Positions 30,617-39,904 are shown, counted from the stretch's first letter. The stretch is 64,000 nucleotides of DNA from Azomonas macrocytogenes (GCF_014191985.1 NZ_JACHXI010000017.1:29603-93602); one strand, 5' to 3'. The notes: generated from the letters alone by a model not told the origin. Made by a program: numbers and translations.

Positions 30617-31177
30617 ATGACGACACAAGATACGCAAGAACGCCGCGAATACTATCGCATCGAAGACAGGATCGCACTGGAAATCCTCCCTGTCGAAGCA
30701 ATGCAGGCCGAGCTGCCGCCCCTATTCACCCTGTTGAGCGAACTGTACCGGCTGGAACTCGAGAGCCAGCCACTGCTGCGCCAGATCGGCAATGACAATC
30801 GTACGCTGGCCAGTTATCTGACGATCCAGAACAAGCGTTTCGAACTTCTGGGCCGTGCCTTGGCCCAGGAACTGATCAAGGAGATCAGCCAGCCTCGCGA
30901 TGCCGTGCTTTCCGAAGGCGGTATCAGCTTCAGTAACTCTCGGCCGCTGCCGGAAAACCAGCCGGTCGCTCTCAAGCTGTTGCTGCTGCCGGACGCCTTG
31001 GCCCTGCTACTGCACGCACAGGTAGCCTATTGCCGACCGCGTGCCGACGGCCAGTATGATATCGGTGCCGAATTCGACTTGCTGACCGATGCCCAGCGCC
31101 AACTGCTGGCCCGTCATATAGTGAAAAGACAGGCCCTTGAACGCCGCCTCACCCAACAGAAGCCGCAAGAGCAATGA
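30617..31177 (+). CDS. PilZ-domain protein
   Basis: A 186-residue protein with a N-terminal RREYYRIEDRIALEI, which carries the RxxxR-type c-di-GMP-binding element found in YcgR/PilZ proteins. The C-terminal half (about 95-170) has FSNSRPLPENQPVALKLLL and YDIGAEFDLL, corresponding to the usual DxSxxG and G-x-F strands, here partly altered. A helical segment separates them. It is divergent from lolCDE and is followed by a GDPD gene, the same order as PA2989-PA2990 in P. aeruginosa. Its binding of c-di-GMP is inferred. Confidence 0.7.
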   Translation: MTTQDTQERREYYRIEDRIALEILPVEAMQAELPPLFTLLSELYRLELESQPLLRQIGNDNRTLASYLTIQNKRFELLGRALAQELIKEISQPRDAVLSEGGISFSNSRPLPENQPVALKLLLLPDALALLLHAQVAYCRPRADGQYDIGAEFDLLTDAQRQLLARHIVKRQALERRLTQQKPQEQ

Positions 31178-31308
31178 CCCATATGCCTGCCGTTGGCTGC
31201 AGTCAATGGCAAGCACTGCAAAACCCGGATTTTCCTGGAAGCCTCGGACCTCTCCGGGCATTTCCATATCGCACGATAACGACGCTCAGCAGAGCAAGGA
31301 GAGCTGGA

Positions 31309-32022
31309 TTGACTCTGATTTACGGACATCGTGGTGCCAAAGGCGAAGCACCGGAAAATACCCTGGCCAGCTTCCAGAAGTGCCTTGATCACGGCGTACA
31401 CCGTTGCGAACTGGACCTGCATCTCTCCCTCGATGGGGAGTTGATGGTCATCCACGATCCGACCCTCAAGCGCACAACCGGACGTCGAGGCAAAGTCGCC
31501 CAGCAAAACGCCGCAGACCTTGCCGGCTACGACGCACGTCAAGCGGGACCGGAATGGAAACAGCCCTGCCCCATTCCACGTCTGGCGGAGCTGTTCGAGC
31601 AATGTGATTTCGAACATTGGCAACTGGAAGTGAAAAGCGCATCGCGCGAACGGGCCGCACGCACCGTGCAAGCCATCGACAAGCTGGCCCGGCAGTACAA
31701 CCTGCTCGAACGGATCACCGTGACCTCCAGCTCACGCGCAGTACTGCGCGCACTCAATCACCTGACACCCGATATCTCTCGCGGCCTGGTAGCCGAATAT
31801 GCCTGGCTCGACCCGGTGAAAGTCGCTACGCAATACGGCTGTCAATTGCTGGCGCTGAACTGGACGCTCTGTACTCCCGGACGCTTGGCCAAAGCACAGC
31901 AGCAAGGGCTGCATGTCTCGATCTGGACCGTCAACGATACCGCTCTGATGCGTCGTCTCGCCGACATGGGGGTGGACAGCATCATCACCGACTATCCCGG
32001 CCGGGCCGTATCGGTACTGTGA
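31309..32022 (+). CDS. Glycerophosphodiester phosphodiesterase family protein
   Basis: A cytoplasmic-type GDPD TIM barrel (237 aa), hydrolysing glycerophosphodiesters to glycerol-3-phosphate and an alcohol. It starts IYGHRGAKGEAPENTLASF with the catalytic His and Arg-Gly, followed by CELDLHLSLDGELMVIHDPTLKRTT with metal ligands E, D and the second His. The start is a TTG at 31309 with AAGGAG seven bases upstream, which gives the family start MTLIYGHRGA; the frame is open upstream to 31174 but unrelated. Substrate specificity is unknown. Confidence 0.9.
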   Translation: MTLIYGHRGAKGEAPENTLASFQKCLDHGVHRCELDLHLSLDGELMVIHDPTLKRTTGRRGKVAQQNAADLAGYDARQAGPEWKQPCPIPRLAELFEQCDFEHWQLEVKSASRERAARTVQAIDKLARQYNLLERITVTSSSRAVLRALNHLTPDISRGLVAEYAWLDPVKVATQYGCQLLALNWTLCTPGRLAKAQQQGLHVSIWTVNDTALMRRLADMGVDSIITDYPGRAVSVL

Positions 32023-32038
32023 GCGAAAACCGGAAGCA

Positions 32039-32068
32039 GGTACGGATGTTTTTCATCTCGTCCGTACC
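32039..32068. terminator. Hairpin between convergent GDPD gene and hrpA
   Basis: GGTACGGA and TCCGTACC form a perfect 8-base stem around a 14-base loop that includes a T-run. It lies 17 bases after the GDPD stop and 59 bases from the hrpA stop. Confidence 0.45.
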
Positions 32069-32126
32069 TTGGCAAGCTTCAGTCCCCTTGTGCTGGAAGA
32101 TGCAAGCAAAACCCGACACGTCCCGA

Positions 32127-35100
32127 TTAGGCTTCAACAGCGCTCCATTGTTTGGCGAGCCGTTTATCCGATACTGCCATCTTCGTCCCTAATTGCTGCG
32201 CAAACAGCGATACCCGATATTCCTCCAGCATCCAGCGATACAGCAACAGATTGCCGTCGCGCTTGCCTTCCTGTGCATGCTTGGTGGCACGCGCCTGGTA
32301 TTGCTCCTGGTAACCGGCCAATTCGCCGGTCCAGACGCGATCGCGCTGGATTTGCGCGCCGACTTTGTCCAGGCGTTGCTCGATGGCCTTGAGATAACGC
32401 GGGTATTCCCTGAGCCATTCGAGCGGGGTGTCACGGACAAAACCAGGGTAAATCAGCTGAGCGAGTTGCTGCTTGATATCATTGAGCGCCATGGCCTGGG
32501 CCAGATCGATGCGCCCCTTGAAGCGTTTTTGCAAATCGTGCCAACGCTTGAGAATCTCCAGCACCAGTTTGGCCAGTTGGTCGGCCTGCGGCTTCCAATC
32601 GCTGCATTTTTTCTCGGCCAGGGTAGCCAGTGCGGCACCGTCACGAGGTAACGGCGCTTCGCCGTCGAGAACAGCGCTATCGAGGCTGGCGAGTTGAATA
32701 TCTTCAACCAGCGCATCCACCTTGCCCAGCTCGCGATAGAGCAGGCCAAGTTCGGTCAGACCGGAGAGTTTGCCGCGCATGGCTTTGGTCGGCTCGACCA
32801 GTTGCTGTAGCAGCAGACGTTGCAGGGCACGGCGGTGCTGAAATTCAGCTTCGGCCTGGGTGGAAAAGCGGCCTTCCTTGACGGTGCCGCCTTCCTCCAC
32901 CAACGCAGGATAAATCGTCATGGCCAGACCGGCGATTTTCTGCTGAGCCTTTTCTGCCACCGGAGCGAACGCCGTGGCTGCCACCGGCCGGCTTTCGGCC
33001 TTTTGTTGCGCGATGGCCAGCGCAGCCTGGCTTTCCTTGGCGAATTGAGCAGTGAGTGCGGCCAGATCGCGGCCTTCACCCAGGTGCTTACCGTTGGCGT
33101 CGATGACGTTGAGATTCATCTTCAGGTGATTTTCCAGCTGCGCGGCGGCTTCGCTCCAAGCCTCTTCCGGAACACGAACACCGGTCATACGCTGTAGTTC
33201 GCGGCCAAGTGCATCGGGCAACGCACCTTCACCGAAAACAATCTTGGCCAACGCTGCGTTGACAAAATCCGGCACTGGCACAAAGTTTTTGCGGATCGCC
33301 TTGGGCAAGTTGCGCACCAGCGCCACAGCCCTGGCTTCGAGCAAACCGGGCACCAGCCAGTCCAGTCGTTCGGCCGGCAGTTGCGGCAACAACGGCGCTG
33401 GGACGCGAACGGTCACGCCATCACGCGGATGGTTGGGTTCGAAGTGGTAATCCAATGGCAACTGCAGCTCGCCCAGGCGCAGAGTATCCGGATAGTGCGC
33501 AGCGGTAACCTCGCTGGCCTCGCGAGCCAGCACGTCTTCCTCGCGCATGATCAGTAGCTGCGGGTCCTTCGCGCTTTCACGGCGATACCAGTTATCGAAA
33601 CTGGCGGTCTGGTAAATATCTGCCGGCACCCGGGCATCGTAGTAGGCGAACAGGGTTTCCTCGTCGGCCAGGATGTCACGGCGGCGCGCCTTGGCTTCCA
33701 GTTCGTCCAGACGTTCCAGCAACTCGCGATTGATCCCCAGGCATTTGGCACGACTGTTGATATCACCACGCACCAACCCTTCGCGGATGAATAACTCACG
33801 GGCTATAACCGGGTCGTGCGGGCCGTAATGCATTGAACGACGGCCGATGACAATCAGTCCGTACAGCGTGACCTGTTCGAAGGCAACGACCTGGCCACGT
33901 TTTTTTTCCCAGTGCGGTTCAAGGTAATTTTTCTTCACGAGATGGCCAGCCAGAGGTTCGATCCAGTCCGGATCGATTTTCGCCACCATACGGGCAAACA
34001 GCTTGGTGGTTTCCACCAACTCGGCGGCCATCACCCAGTTTGGCTTTTTGCGACCGATGACACTGGCCGGATGAATCCAGAAGCGCCGCTGGCGCGCACC
34101 GTTGTAGTCGCCTTCTTCGGTCTTCTGGCCAATCTGGCTGAGCAATCCGGAAAGAATGGCCTTGTGTACCGCCGCGTACGTGCGGGCACGCTGGAGTGTT
34201 TCTTCAGTTTCAGGAGATTGGCCGGATTTCACACCGAGCGGCTTTTTTTGCGAACGAGATTCAGTGTTCTCGGCAAGCTTCGATGAAAGATCGCTTTGCG
34301 AATCCTCTACTCTACTCTTATTAGTAGTAGACAGTTTGAGCTCACGGCAGACCAGAGCAAGCTGGCGATGAGCATCACGCCATTCACGCAGGCGCAGATA
34401 GTTGAGGAAATTTTTCTTGCACCAGTTGCGCAGCGCATTGGAACCGAGCGCCTGGCGCTGCTCCTCAAAACCACGCCAGAGATTGATCAGCGCAGCGAAA
34501 TCGGAGTCCACATCCTTCCATTGCGCATGCGCCTGATCGGCCGCCTGCTGGCGCTCCAGCGGTCGCTCGCGTGGGTCCTGTACCGACAGCGCACTGGCGA
34601 CGATCAGCACTTCGTCGAGACTACCTTGCTGGGCACCTTCGAGCAGAATGCGTCCCAACCGTGGATCAATGGGCAACCGAGCCAATTGGCGACCCAGTGG
34701 CGTGAGCTGGCTTTCGCGATTAACGGCGGAAAGCTCCTGCAACAGATTGAAACCATCGCTGATCGCTTTCCCTTCGGGCGGTTCGATAAACGGGAAATCT
34801 TCGATATTGCCCAGGCGCAGATGCAGCATCTGCAGAATCACCGCCGCAAGATTGGTACGCAGGATTTCCGGGTCGGTGAATTCCGGTCGTCCGAGAAAAT
34901 CCTCTTCACTATATAAACGAATGCAGATACCCGGCTCGACCCGCCCGCAACGGCCCTTGCGTTGGTTGGCACTGGCCTGGGACACAGCCTCGATGGGCAA
35001 TCGCTGAACCTTGGCGCGATAGCTGTAGCGACTGATGCGTGCGGTGCCGCTGTCGATCACATAGCGGATGCCCGGCACTGTGAGCGAAGTTTCCGCGACA

Positions 35101-36167
35101 TTGGTGGCCAGCACGACCTTGCGTGCCGGACGCGGCTGGAAGATTTTCTGCTGCTCGGCCGGCGTCAGACGCGCATAGAGTGGCAGCACTTCGGTAAAAC
35201 GCAGACTGGCTTTGCGCAGCATCTCGGCAGCATCACGAATCTCGCGCTCGCCAGGCAGAAACACCAGCACATCGCCAGGACGCTTGCCGACACTACGCTC
35301 GTGGGCTTCGATGTCTTCCAGTGCAGCGAGGATGCCCTGATCGACGGTAAGATCGTCCATCAGCGGCTCACCCTCTTCATCCATCTCCGCCGTCAGCGGT
35401 CGATACCAGGTTTCCACCGGATAGGTACGGCCGGAAACTTCGACAATAGGCGCATTATTGAAATGCTTCGAAAAACGCTCCAGGTCGATGGTTGCGGAAG
35501 TGATGATCAACTTGAGATCGGGTCGGCGCGGCAACAGGATTTTCAGAAAACCGAGCAGGAAATCGATATTCAGGCTGCGCTCGTGGGCTTCGTCGACAAT
35601 GAGGGTGTCATAGCGTTCGAGAAAACGGTCATGCTGCGTCTCGGCCAACAGGATGCCATCGGTCATCAACTTGATCAGACTGCGCTCGTTGGACTGATCC
35701 TCGAAACGCACCTGATACCCTACCAGTTCGCCCAGCGGCGTACCCAGCTCCTCGGCTACCCGTGTCGCAACGCTGCGCGCTGCCAAGCGGCGCGGCTGGG
35801 TATGGCCGATCATCCCGTACACGCCTCGGCCAATCTCCAGGCAGATCTTCGGCAACTGGGTGGTCTTGCCTGAGCCGGTTTCACCCGCGATTACCACCAC
35901 TTGATGCTTTTCCAGCGCGGCCTTGATCTCGTCGCGCTTGGCAGCGATGGGCAATTGCTCGTCGTAGCGAATCGCCGGAACACTCTGCCGGCGTGCCTCG
36001 ACCAATGCACAGGAAGTTTGAAAACGTTCCAACGACCTGGCCAGTCGTGCTTCGTCCGGCTGCTTGCGCAATTCATGCAGTTGGCGGCGCAGGCGATGGC
36101 GATCGGCAATCAGGATATGGTCAAGACGCTGCAGAAGCTGGTCGGGAGAAGTTATTTGATCGGTCAT
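32127..36167 (-). CDS. hrpA: ATP-dependent DEAH-box RNA helicase HrpA
   Basis: Large DEAH helicase (1346 aa), linked in E. coli to mRNA processing and ribosome rescue. Walker A GETGSGKT is at 95-102, the DEAH box at 192-195 (LIVDEAHERS) and SAT near 225. HA2/winged-helix and OB regions follow to about 780, then the long C-terminal DUF3418 region. A hydrophilic insertion rich in Ser, Lys, Gln and Glu sits near residues 610-660 (around 34197-34340), making it somewhat longer than the roughly 1300 of other family members. It starts 147 bases downstream of the terminator of a small gene on the same strand. Confidence 0.93.
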   Translation of the reverse strand: MTDQITSPDQLLQRLDHILIADRHRLRRQLHELRKQPDEARLARSLERFQTSCALVEARRQSVPAIRYDEQLPIAAKRDEIKAALEKHQVVVIAGETGSGKTTQLPKICLEIGRGVYGMIGHTQPRRLAARSVATRVAEELGTPLGELVGYQVRFEDQSNERSLIKLMTDGILLAETQHDRFLERYDTLIVDEAHERSLNIDFLLGFLKILLPRRPDLKLIITSATIDLERFSKHFNNAPIVEVSGRTYPVETWYRPLTAEMDEEGEPLMDDLTVDQGILAALEDIEAHERSVGKRPGDVLVFLPGEREIRDAAEMLRKASLRFTEVLPLYARLTPAEQQKIFQPRPARKVVLATNVAETSLTVPGIRYVIDSGTARISRYSYRAKVQRLPIEAVSQASANQRKGRCGRVEPGICIRLYSEEDFLGRPEFTDPEILRTNLAAVILQMLHLRLGNIEDFPFIEPPEGKAISDGFNLLQELSAVNRESQLTPLGRQLARLPIDPRLGRILLEGAQQGSLDEVLIVASALSVQDPRERPLERQQAADQAHAQWKDVDSDFAALINLWRGFEEQRQALGSNALRNWCKKNFLNYLRLREWRDAHRQLALVCRELKLSTTNKSRVEDSQSDLSSKLAENTESRSQKKPLGVKSGQSPETEETLQRARTYAAVHKAILSGLLSQIGQKTEEGDYNGARQRRFWIHPASVIGRKKPNWVMAAELVETTKLFARMVAKIDPDWIEPLAGHLVKKNYLEPHWEKKRGQVVAFEQVTLYGLIVIGRRSMHYGPHDPVIARELFIREGLVRGDINSRAKCLGINRELLERLDELEAKARRRDILADEETLFAYYDARVPADIYQTASFDNWYRRESAKDPQLLIMREEDVLAREASEVTAAHYPDTLRLGELQLPLDYHFEPNHPRDGVTVRVPAPLLPQLPAERLDWLVPGLLEARAVALVRNLPKAIRKNFVPVPDFVNAALAKIVFGEGALPDALGRELQRMTGVRVPEEAWSEAAAQLENHLKMNLNVIDANGKHLGEGRDLAALTAQFAKESQAALAIAQQKAESRPVAATAFAPVAEKAQQKIAGLAMTIYPALVEEGGTVKEGRFSTQAEAEFQHRRALQRLLLQQLVEPTKAMRGKLSGLTELGLLYRELGKVDALVEDIQLASLDSAVLDGEAPLPRDGAALATLAEKKCSDWKPQADQLAKLVLEILKRWHDLQKRFKGRIDLAQAMALNDIKQQLAQLIYPGFVRDTPLEWLREYPRYLKAIEQRLDKVGAQIQRDRVWTGELAGYQEQYQARATKHAQEGKRDGNLLLYRWMLEEYRVSLFAQQLGTKMAVSDKRLAKQWSAVEA

Positions 36168-36286
36168 GAAGCTCGGGAAGTCGGTACATATAAAAAACGA
36201 AGTTTACGGCAAATCAAGGAGCAGCCTGAGTGCTTTTGAGCAGATGCATGACTGGTGCGCTCCCCAGCAGCCATTGCGCGGAAAAA

Positions 36287-36312
36287 CAAAAACCCGCCGA
36301 AGCGGGCTTTTG
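36287..36312 (-). terminator. Rho-independent terminator of the 48-aa exported protein gene
   Basis: Read on the minus strand, GCCCGC, TTCG and GCGGGT form a GC stem followed by TTTTTGTTTTT. It begins two bases after the stop of the small gene at 36314. It also has an A-rich upstream flank, so it may work both ways. Confidence 0.85.
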
Positions 36313-36313
36313 T

Positions 36314-36460
36314 TCATCGGACACAGCATCCTGCCGACTCGATATCCGTGATCAATCCATCGTCCCTGACGATCCACGCATCCTGCGTTGCTGTCCGATA
36401 CGAATAAGATAGGGCGACGATAGAGCAAAATACCGTCATGGCGTGTCGGATTTTTGCCAT
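36314..36460 (-). CDS. Small exported protein, 48 aa, function unknown
   Basis: A short frame with a strong ribosome site (GGAGG three to four bases before the ATG at 36460) and a strong terminator two bases after the stop. The protein starts MAKIRHAMTVFCSIVALSYS, a plausible signal peptide (positive end, hydrophobic core), and continues with about 28 hydrophilic residues ending DIESAGCCVR with two adjacent cysteines. I do not recognise a family. The frame is open to 36529 but only the internal ATG has a ribosome site. Monocistronic between hrpA and the mvaT-like gene. Confidence 0.6.
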   Translation of the reverse strand: MAKIRHAMTVFCSIVALSYSYRTATQDAWIVRDDGLITDIESAGCCVR

Positions 36461-36731
36461 ATACCTCCGGTTAAAACGAAATGCATTTATCCAGCGACTG
36501 ACATTCTTAACTTTGATAATGCGGCTCAAGCAAACAGTTACCTTACTAGTTGGTCATAAAAGCAACCGGCAATTCCATGCAAAAATCCTTGGCTTAAAGA
36601 CATGAAAACTGCGTGAATTAATATTCTGAAAAATCCGATATTAGTGTTTACAAAGAATAATGTTTTATCCAGCTAGACTTGATAATCACTTTTTGTAAAA
36701 ATGAAACAACTAAAATCATTCGGAGTGAAAT
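36461..36731. other. AT-rich divergent region before the mvaT-like gene
   Basis: This 271-base gap is AT-rich, especially from 36600. It should hold divergent promoters for the small exported protein and for the mvaT-like gene, which has GGAG just before its ATG. No specific site was identified. Confidence 0.35.
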
Positions 36732-37100
36732 ATGTCCCGCCTTGCTGAGTTTCGTGCCCTCGAAGAAAAGCTGAGAGCACAATTGCAAGAACTCGAAGAT
36801 ATGAAATCCAATGCATCGTTGCAGCGTGAAATAGAATTCGAGAACAAACTGCATGACCTGATGGCCGAATACGATCAGAATCTCCAGGGTGTTATTGCAA
36901 TTCTGGATCCGAACCTCCATCAGCCACAACAGTCATCCAAGCAAGCCAAACCTGTTTCTTCTCGCAAGGAACGTTCATTGAAGCGCTATAAGCACCCGGA
37001 AACCGGCGAAATCGTCGAAACCAAGGGAGGCAATCATAAAGTGCTCAAACAATGGAAAAGCGAATATGGACCACAAGCAGTGGAAAGCTGGGTTCAATAA
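36732..37100 (+). CDS. MvaT/MvaU-family H-NS-like DNA-binding protein
   Basis: A 122-residue xenogeneic silencer of the Pseudomonas MvaT family. The N-terminal coiled coil (about 1-60, with RALEEKLRAQLQELEDMKS and EFENKLHDLMAEYDQNLQGVIAILDP) mediates oligomerisation. A basic linker leads to the C-terminal DNA-binding domain RYKHPETGEIVETKGGNHKVLKQWK and GPQAVESWV, which carries the R/K-G-N AT-hook-like loop. Members of the family silence AT-rich DNA. It may be mvaT itself or a paralogue; Pseudomonas genomes often carry several. Confidence 0.9.
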   Translation: MSRLAEFRALEEKLRAQLQELEDMKSNASLQREIEFENKLHDLMAEYDQNLQGVIAILDPNLHQPQQSSKQAKPVSSRKERSLKRYKHPETGEIVETKGGNHKVLKQWKSEYGPQAVESWVQ

Positions 37101-37112
37101 GAGCAACAGACG

Positions 37113-37146
37113 ATCCGTCTCCCGATTCACATGATCGGGAACGGAT
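37113..37146 (+). terminator. Hairpin downstream of the mvaT-like gene
   Basis: ATCCGT-CT-CCCGAT and ATCGGG-A-ACGGAT form a long stem of 12 pairs with one bulge, beginning 12 bases after the stop. It is followed by CGCCCTTT, with only a short T-run. A terminator is the likeliest role. Confidence 0.5.
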
Positions 37147-37550
37147 TCGCCCTTTCAGCTGAAATAACTCCTGTAGTTCCAAATAATTCTCAAGTATTAC
37201 ATCGATACAAATGCAGTATCGGCAAAGTATTCGTCACGACTAACCTCAGCCGCTCGCAAGCCAGCTCAAACCATGAGAGCCTCATCAATCCTGGGCATGC
37301 CCTTTCATCTTGCAAACAGGTGGCCCTGCGAATATTGAATATTTCAACTCAATCCCAACCCAGGACGATTGTTTTGCTCGTTTAATTGAACACTATTCAT
37401 ATTGCCATGCGTTAAAAGCGAGTAATCACCTCGCAGACCTGCCTAGTTTCCGCCTGATGTTTTCACATCGAAGCCATTAAGAGGTAGTCTGCTATACCGG
37501 ATACCATTTTCGAATACTCGATCTACTGGTGATTACACCACTGCCCACTA

Positions 37551-37685
37551 GATCAACCATATGGCATTGCGGCATTGAATACTGGCCTGGATAACCAAAC
37601 CCTGGAAATAGAATTGGAAGCTTCGATGATGAACCTTGTCGGCTTCGAGCACTTCATCGCCAGCGGAGCGGATAAGGCAAAATAG
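37551..37685 (+). pseudogene. DUF2796 (ZrgA-type) gene fragment
   Basis: One frame across this segment reads GIAALNTGLDNQTLEIELEA then MMNLVGFEHFIASGADKAK and stops. This closely follows the conserved core of DUF2796 proteins (HEHGvAqLNvaLdGqtLelELesPamNLvGFEH..s..dka), periplasmic proteins tied to zinc uptake. The His-rich start is changed (DQPYG in place of HEHG) and an in-frame stop lies about six codons upstream. The C-terminal two-thirds of the family are missing. The fragment has no start codon or ribosome site, so it is a decayed remnant. Confidence 0.6.
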
Positions 37686-37792
37686 GTATAAATAGTGGCT
37701 GCTGTATCCGGTTATGCAGTTGCCCGGTCGTCATTGGCAAATTGCTTGCCATGGCAGGATGCCGGCTCACCCCGATACCAGGAGAATTCGAG

Positions 37793-38797
37793 ATGGGCAA
37801 AAAGGTTGCACTAGTACTCGGGTCTGGCGGTGCACGAGGCTATGCGCATATTGGTGTGATTGAAGAAATCGAAAGTCGCGGCTACCAGATTGGCTGTATC
37901 GCCGGTTGCTCGATAGGCGCTGTAATTGGCGGCATTCATGCTGCCGGCAAACTTGCTGTCTATCGTGAATGGGTCACGAAGCTTGATTATCTCGATGTAA
38001 TGCGGCTACTGGATGTCAGCTTCAGTCTCGGAGCTATCCGCGGTGAAAAAGTATTCAACCGTATTCGCGAGATTGTCGGCGAAGTCGACATACAAAATTT
38101 GCCAATACCTTTCACTGCCGTAGCCACAGATCTGACCAATCACCAGGAAATGTGGTTTCAGGAAGGCTGTCTGCATCAAGCCATGCGTGCCTCGGCTGCT
38201 ATTCCCAGCCTGTTTACGCCGGTCATCCTCGGTAAACGCGTTCTAGTGGATGGCGGATTGCTCAACCCGTTGCCAATCGTGCCGGTTGTCTCCAGTCATT
38301 GCGACATGATCGTCGCTGTCAATCTCTGTGCCAGCGATAATCCCCATTACTCACTACCTGTAATCGAGCGACCTGGAATGCTGGCCAAAGGGCGATTCGA
38401 CCAGTTGATGGGCTCTTTAAGTTCGCATCTGACATTCTGGCGCAAGGAAAGCAAGGATGAAGAAGAACTGACCGAAGCTTTCGATGTTTCGACCAGAACC
38501 CAAACCGCCACAGCTCGGGAAGCCAGAGGTACTCCCAAATCCGCAGAAGGATCCCAGGTGATCGATGTAACCGGGCCAGCGTCCATGCTTGAATTGATCA
38601 ACCAGAGCCTCGAAGTCATGCAGGATTCGCTGACGCAATACAAGATTGCTGGTTATCCGCCGGACGTGCTGATCAATATTCCAAGAAGAGCCTGTCGCTT
38701 CTTCGAATTCTACAAGGCTCTTGAATTGATCGAACTTGGTAGGATTATTGCCCGGGACACGCTTGATCGCTATGAAGAAGAACACGGATATCCATAG
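37793..38797 (+). CDS. Patatin-like phospholipase (RssA type)
   Basis: A 334-residue patatin-family serine hydrolase. The oxyanion loop GSGGARGYAHIGV is at residues 9-21, the nucleophile Ser is in the GCSIG elbow (near 41) and the catalytic Asp is in VDGGLLNPLP near 165. No signal peptide is seen, so it is cytosolic, like RssA/YchK. The C-terminal half has a hydrophilic, variable segment (about 220-265). CAGGAG precedes the ATG at 37793. Substrate and role are not known. Confidence 0.85.
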   Translation: MGKKVALVLGSGGARGYAHIGVIEEIESRGYQIGCIAGCSIGAVIGGIHAAGKLAVYREWVTKLDYLDVMRLLDVSFSLGAIRGEKVFNRIREIVGEVDIQNLPIPFTAVATDLTNHQEMWFQEGCLHQAMRASAAIPSLFTPVILGKRVLVDGGLLNPLPIVPVVSSHCDMIVAVNLCASDNPHYSLPVIERPGMLAKGRFDQLMGSLSSHLTFWRKESKDEEELTEAFDVSTRTQTATAREARGTPKSAEGSQVIDVTGPASMLELINQSLEVMQDSLTQYKIAGYPPDVLINIPRRACRFFEFYKALELIELGRIIARDTLDRYEEEHGYP

Positions 38798-38803
38798 CTG
38801 AAA

Positions 38804-39904
38804 TCATTCTGATGCTGACTCTTTCTGCGCCGGAAACGAAAGCGAAGTGGTTGATGGCACCACCTTGGGAGTTCCCTTGATTACCCAGTCGCCCAACAGG
38901 CTATAGGTTACCGCCAGAAGCGTAGGACCTAGGAAAAGCCCCATGAAGCCGAATGCCAGGATACCGCCGAACACGCCAAGCAGGACCACCACCACCGGCA
39001 GGTTTCCACCACGGCTGATCAGATAGGGCTTGAGTACGTTATCTACGCCACTGATGACGAACATTCCCCAAATACCGAGAAAAACCGCGTAACCATACTC
39101 TCCTTTCCAGGCCAGCCAGCCTGTAGCCGGTATCCATACCATGGGTGGCCCAACAGGAATCAGGCTCAGTGCAAAAGTCAGAAGGCCAAGCATCAGGGCT
39201 CCCGGAACACCTGCAATCAACAATCCGATCAAAGCCAGAGAACCTTGAGCCGCGGCAGTTCCGATAACCCCGTTGACCACTCGCTGGATTGTCCCGGCGA
39301 TCAATTTTAAATAATGATCAGCTGCTTGCTCGCCAATCAAGCGTTGCAGGACCCCACGTACGAAGGCAGCCAACTGCAGGCCATCACGATAGAAAAAGAA
39401 CACCAAAACCAGGCTCAGCGCCAGTTCCAGAATACCGGTACCAATACGCGCACTGTGTACAAGCAACCAATTGCCGACCTGTCCGAGATAAGGACGAATC
39501 CTGACAAAAAAGGCTGTACCTTCTTCGTTTACGGTTTGCCAGGCCTCCACCAGCCAGGAACCGATCATGGGCAGATTAGCCAACCAATCCGGCGGTGGCG
39601 GCAGACCGTCTACCTGCAGATCACGAATCAGCGCATTGAGCGAGCGAATGTGGTCCGCCAGATCAAAGCCGAGCAGAATCAGCGGTACAGCTACCAGCAA
39701 CATCCAACCACCGGTAAGAATGCCTGCGGCAAGCGCCTCGTTACCCTTCAGTCGCAGAGTCAACATTCTCATCAACGGCCAGCTGGCAAAAGCCAATACA
39801 GCTGCCCAGAAGAGAACCGAAACAAAGGGTGCAAGAACCCAAAGGCAAGCGCCCAATAGGCTCAACAGAAGAATTTGCACCAGTAAACGGTCGTTTCCGA
39901 GCAT
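38804..39904 (-). CDS. AI-2E/PerM-family membrane transporter
   Basis: Polytopic inner-membrane protein (366 aa) of the AI-2E transporter family (Pfam UPF0118, PerM/YdiK/TqsA type). About eight helices are visible: two near 5-55, one near 60-85, then a soluble stretch (90-140) and further helices from 150, with GNLPVVVVLLGVFGGILAFGFMGLFLGPTLLAV near 305-337 as the conserved C-terminal signature. Substrate is unknown; some members act as ion or peptide permeases. AGGA lies six bases before the ATG at 39904. It converges on the patatin gene with a gap of six bases. Confidence 0.85.
   Translation of the reverse strand: MLGNDRLLVQILLLSLLGACLWVLAPFVSVLFWAAVLAFASWPLMRMLTLRLKGNEALAAGILTGGWMLLVAVPLILLGFDLADHIRSLNALIRDLQVDGLPPPPDWLANLPMIGSWLVEAWQTVNEEGTAFFVRIRPYLGQVGNWLLVHSARIGTGILELALSLVLVFFFYRDGLQLAAFVRGVLQRLIGEQAADHYLKLIAGTIQRVVNGVIGTAAAQGSLALIGLLIAGVPGALMLGLLTFALSLIPVGPPMVWIPATGWLAWKGEYGYAVFLGIWGMFVISGVDNVLKPYLISRGGNLPVVVVLLGVFGGILAFGFMGLFLGPTLLAVTYSLLGDWVIKGTPKVVPSTTSLSFPAQKESASE

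Larger units (their letters stand above)
37101..37792. other. Gene-poor stretch with relic between mvaT-like gene and patatin
   Basis: A 692-base stretch without an intact gene. It holds the hairpin at 37113-37146 and the DUF2796 remnant at 37551-37685. The segment 37150-37550 shows no recognisable protein; an 84-codon open frame at 37131-37385 starts inside the hairpin and has no family features. The promoter of the patatin gene probably lies near 37690-37780. Confidence 0.5.

Noticed and set aside
34962..35873. A 303-codon open frame opposite hrpA
   Set aside because: Antisense to the helicase core; composition is that of a reverse-complement shadow with no recognisable domain.
37131..37385. 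An 84-codon open frame after the mvaT-like gene
   Set aside because: Its start lies within the putative terminator hairpin, and no family pattern is visible.
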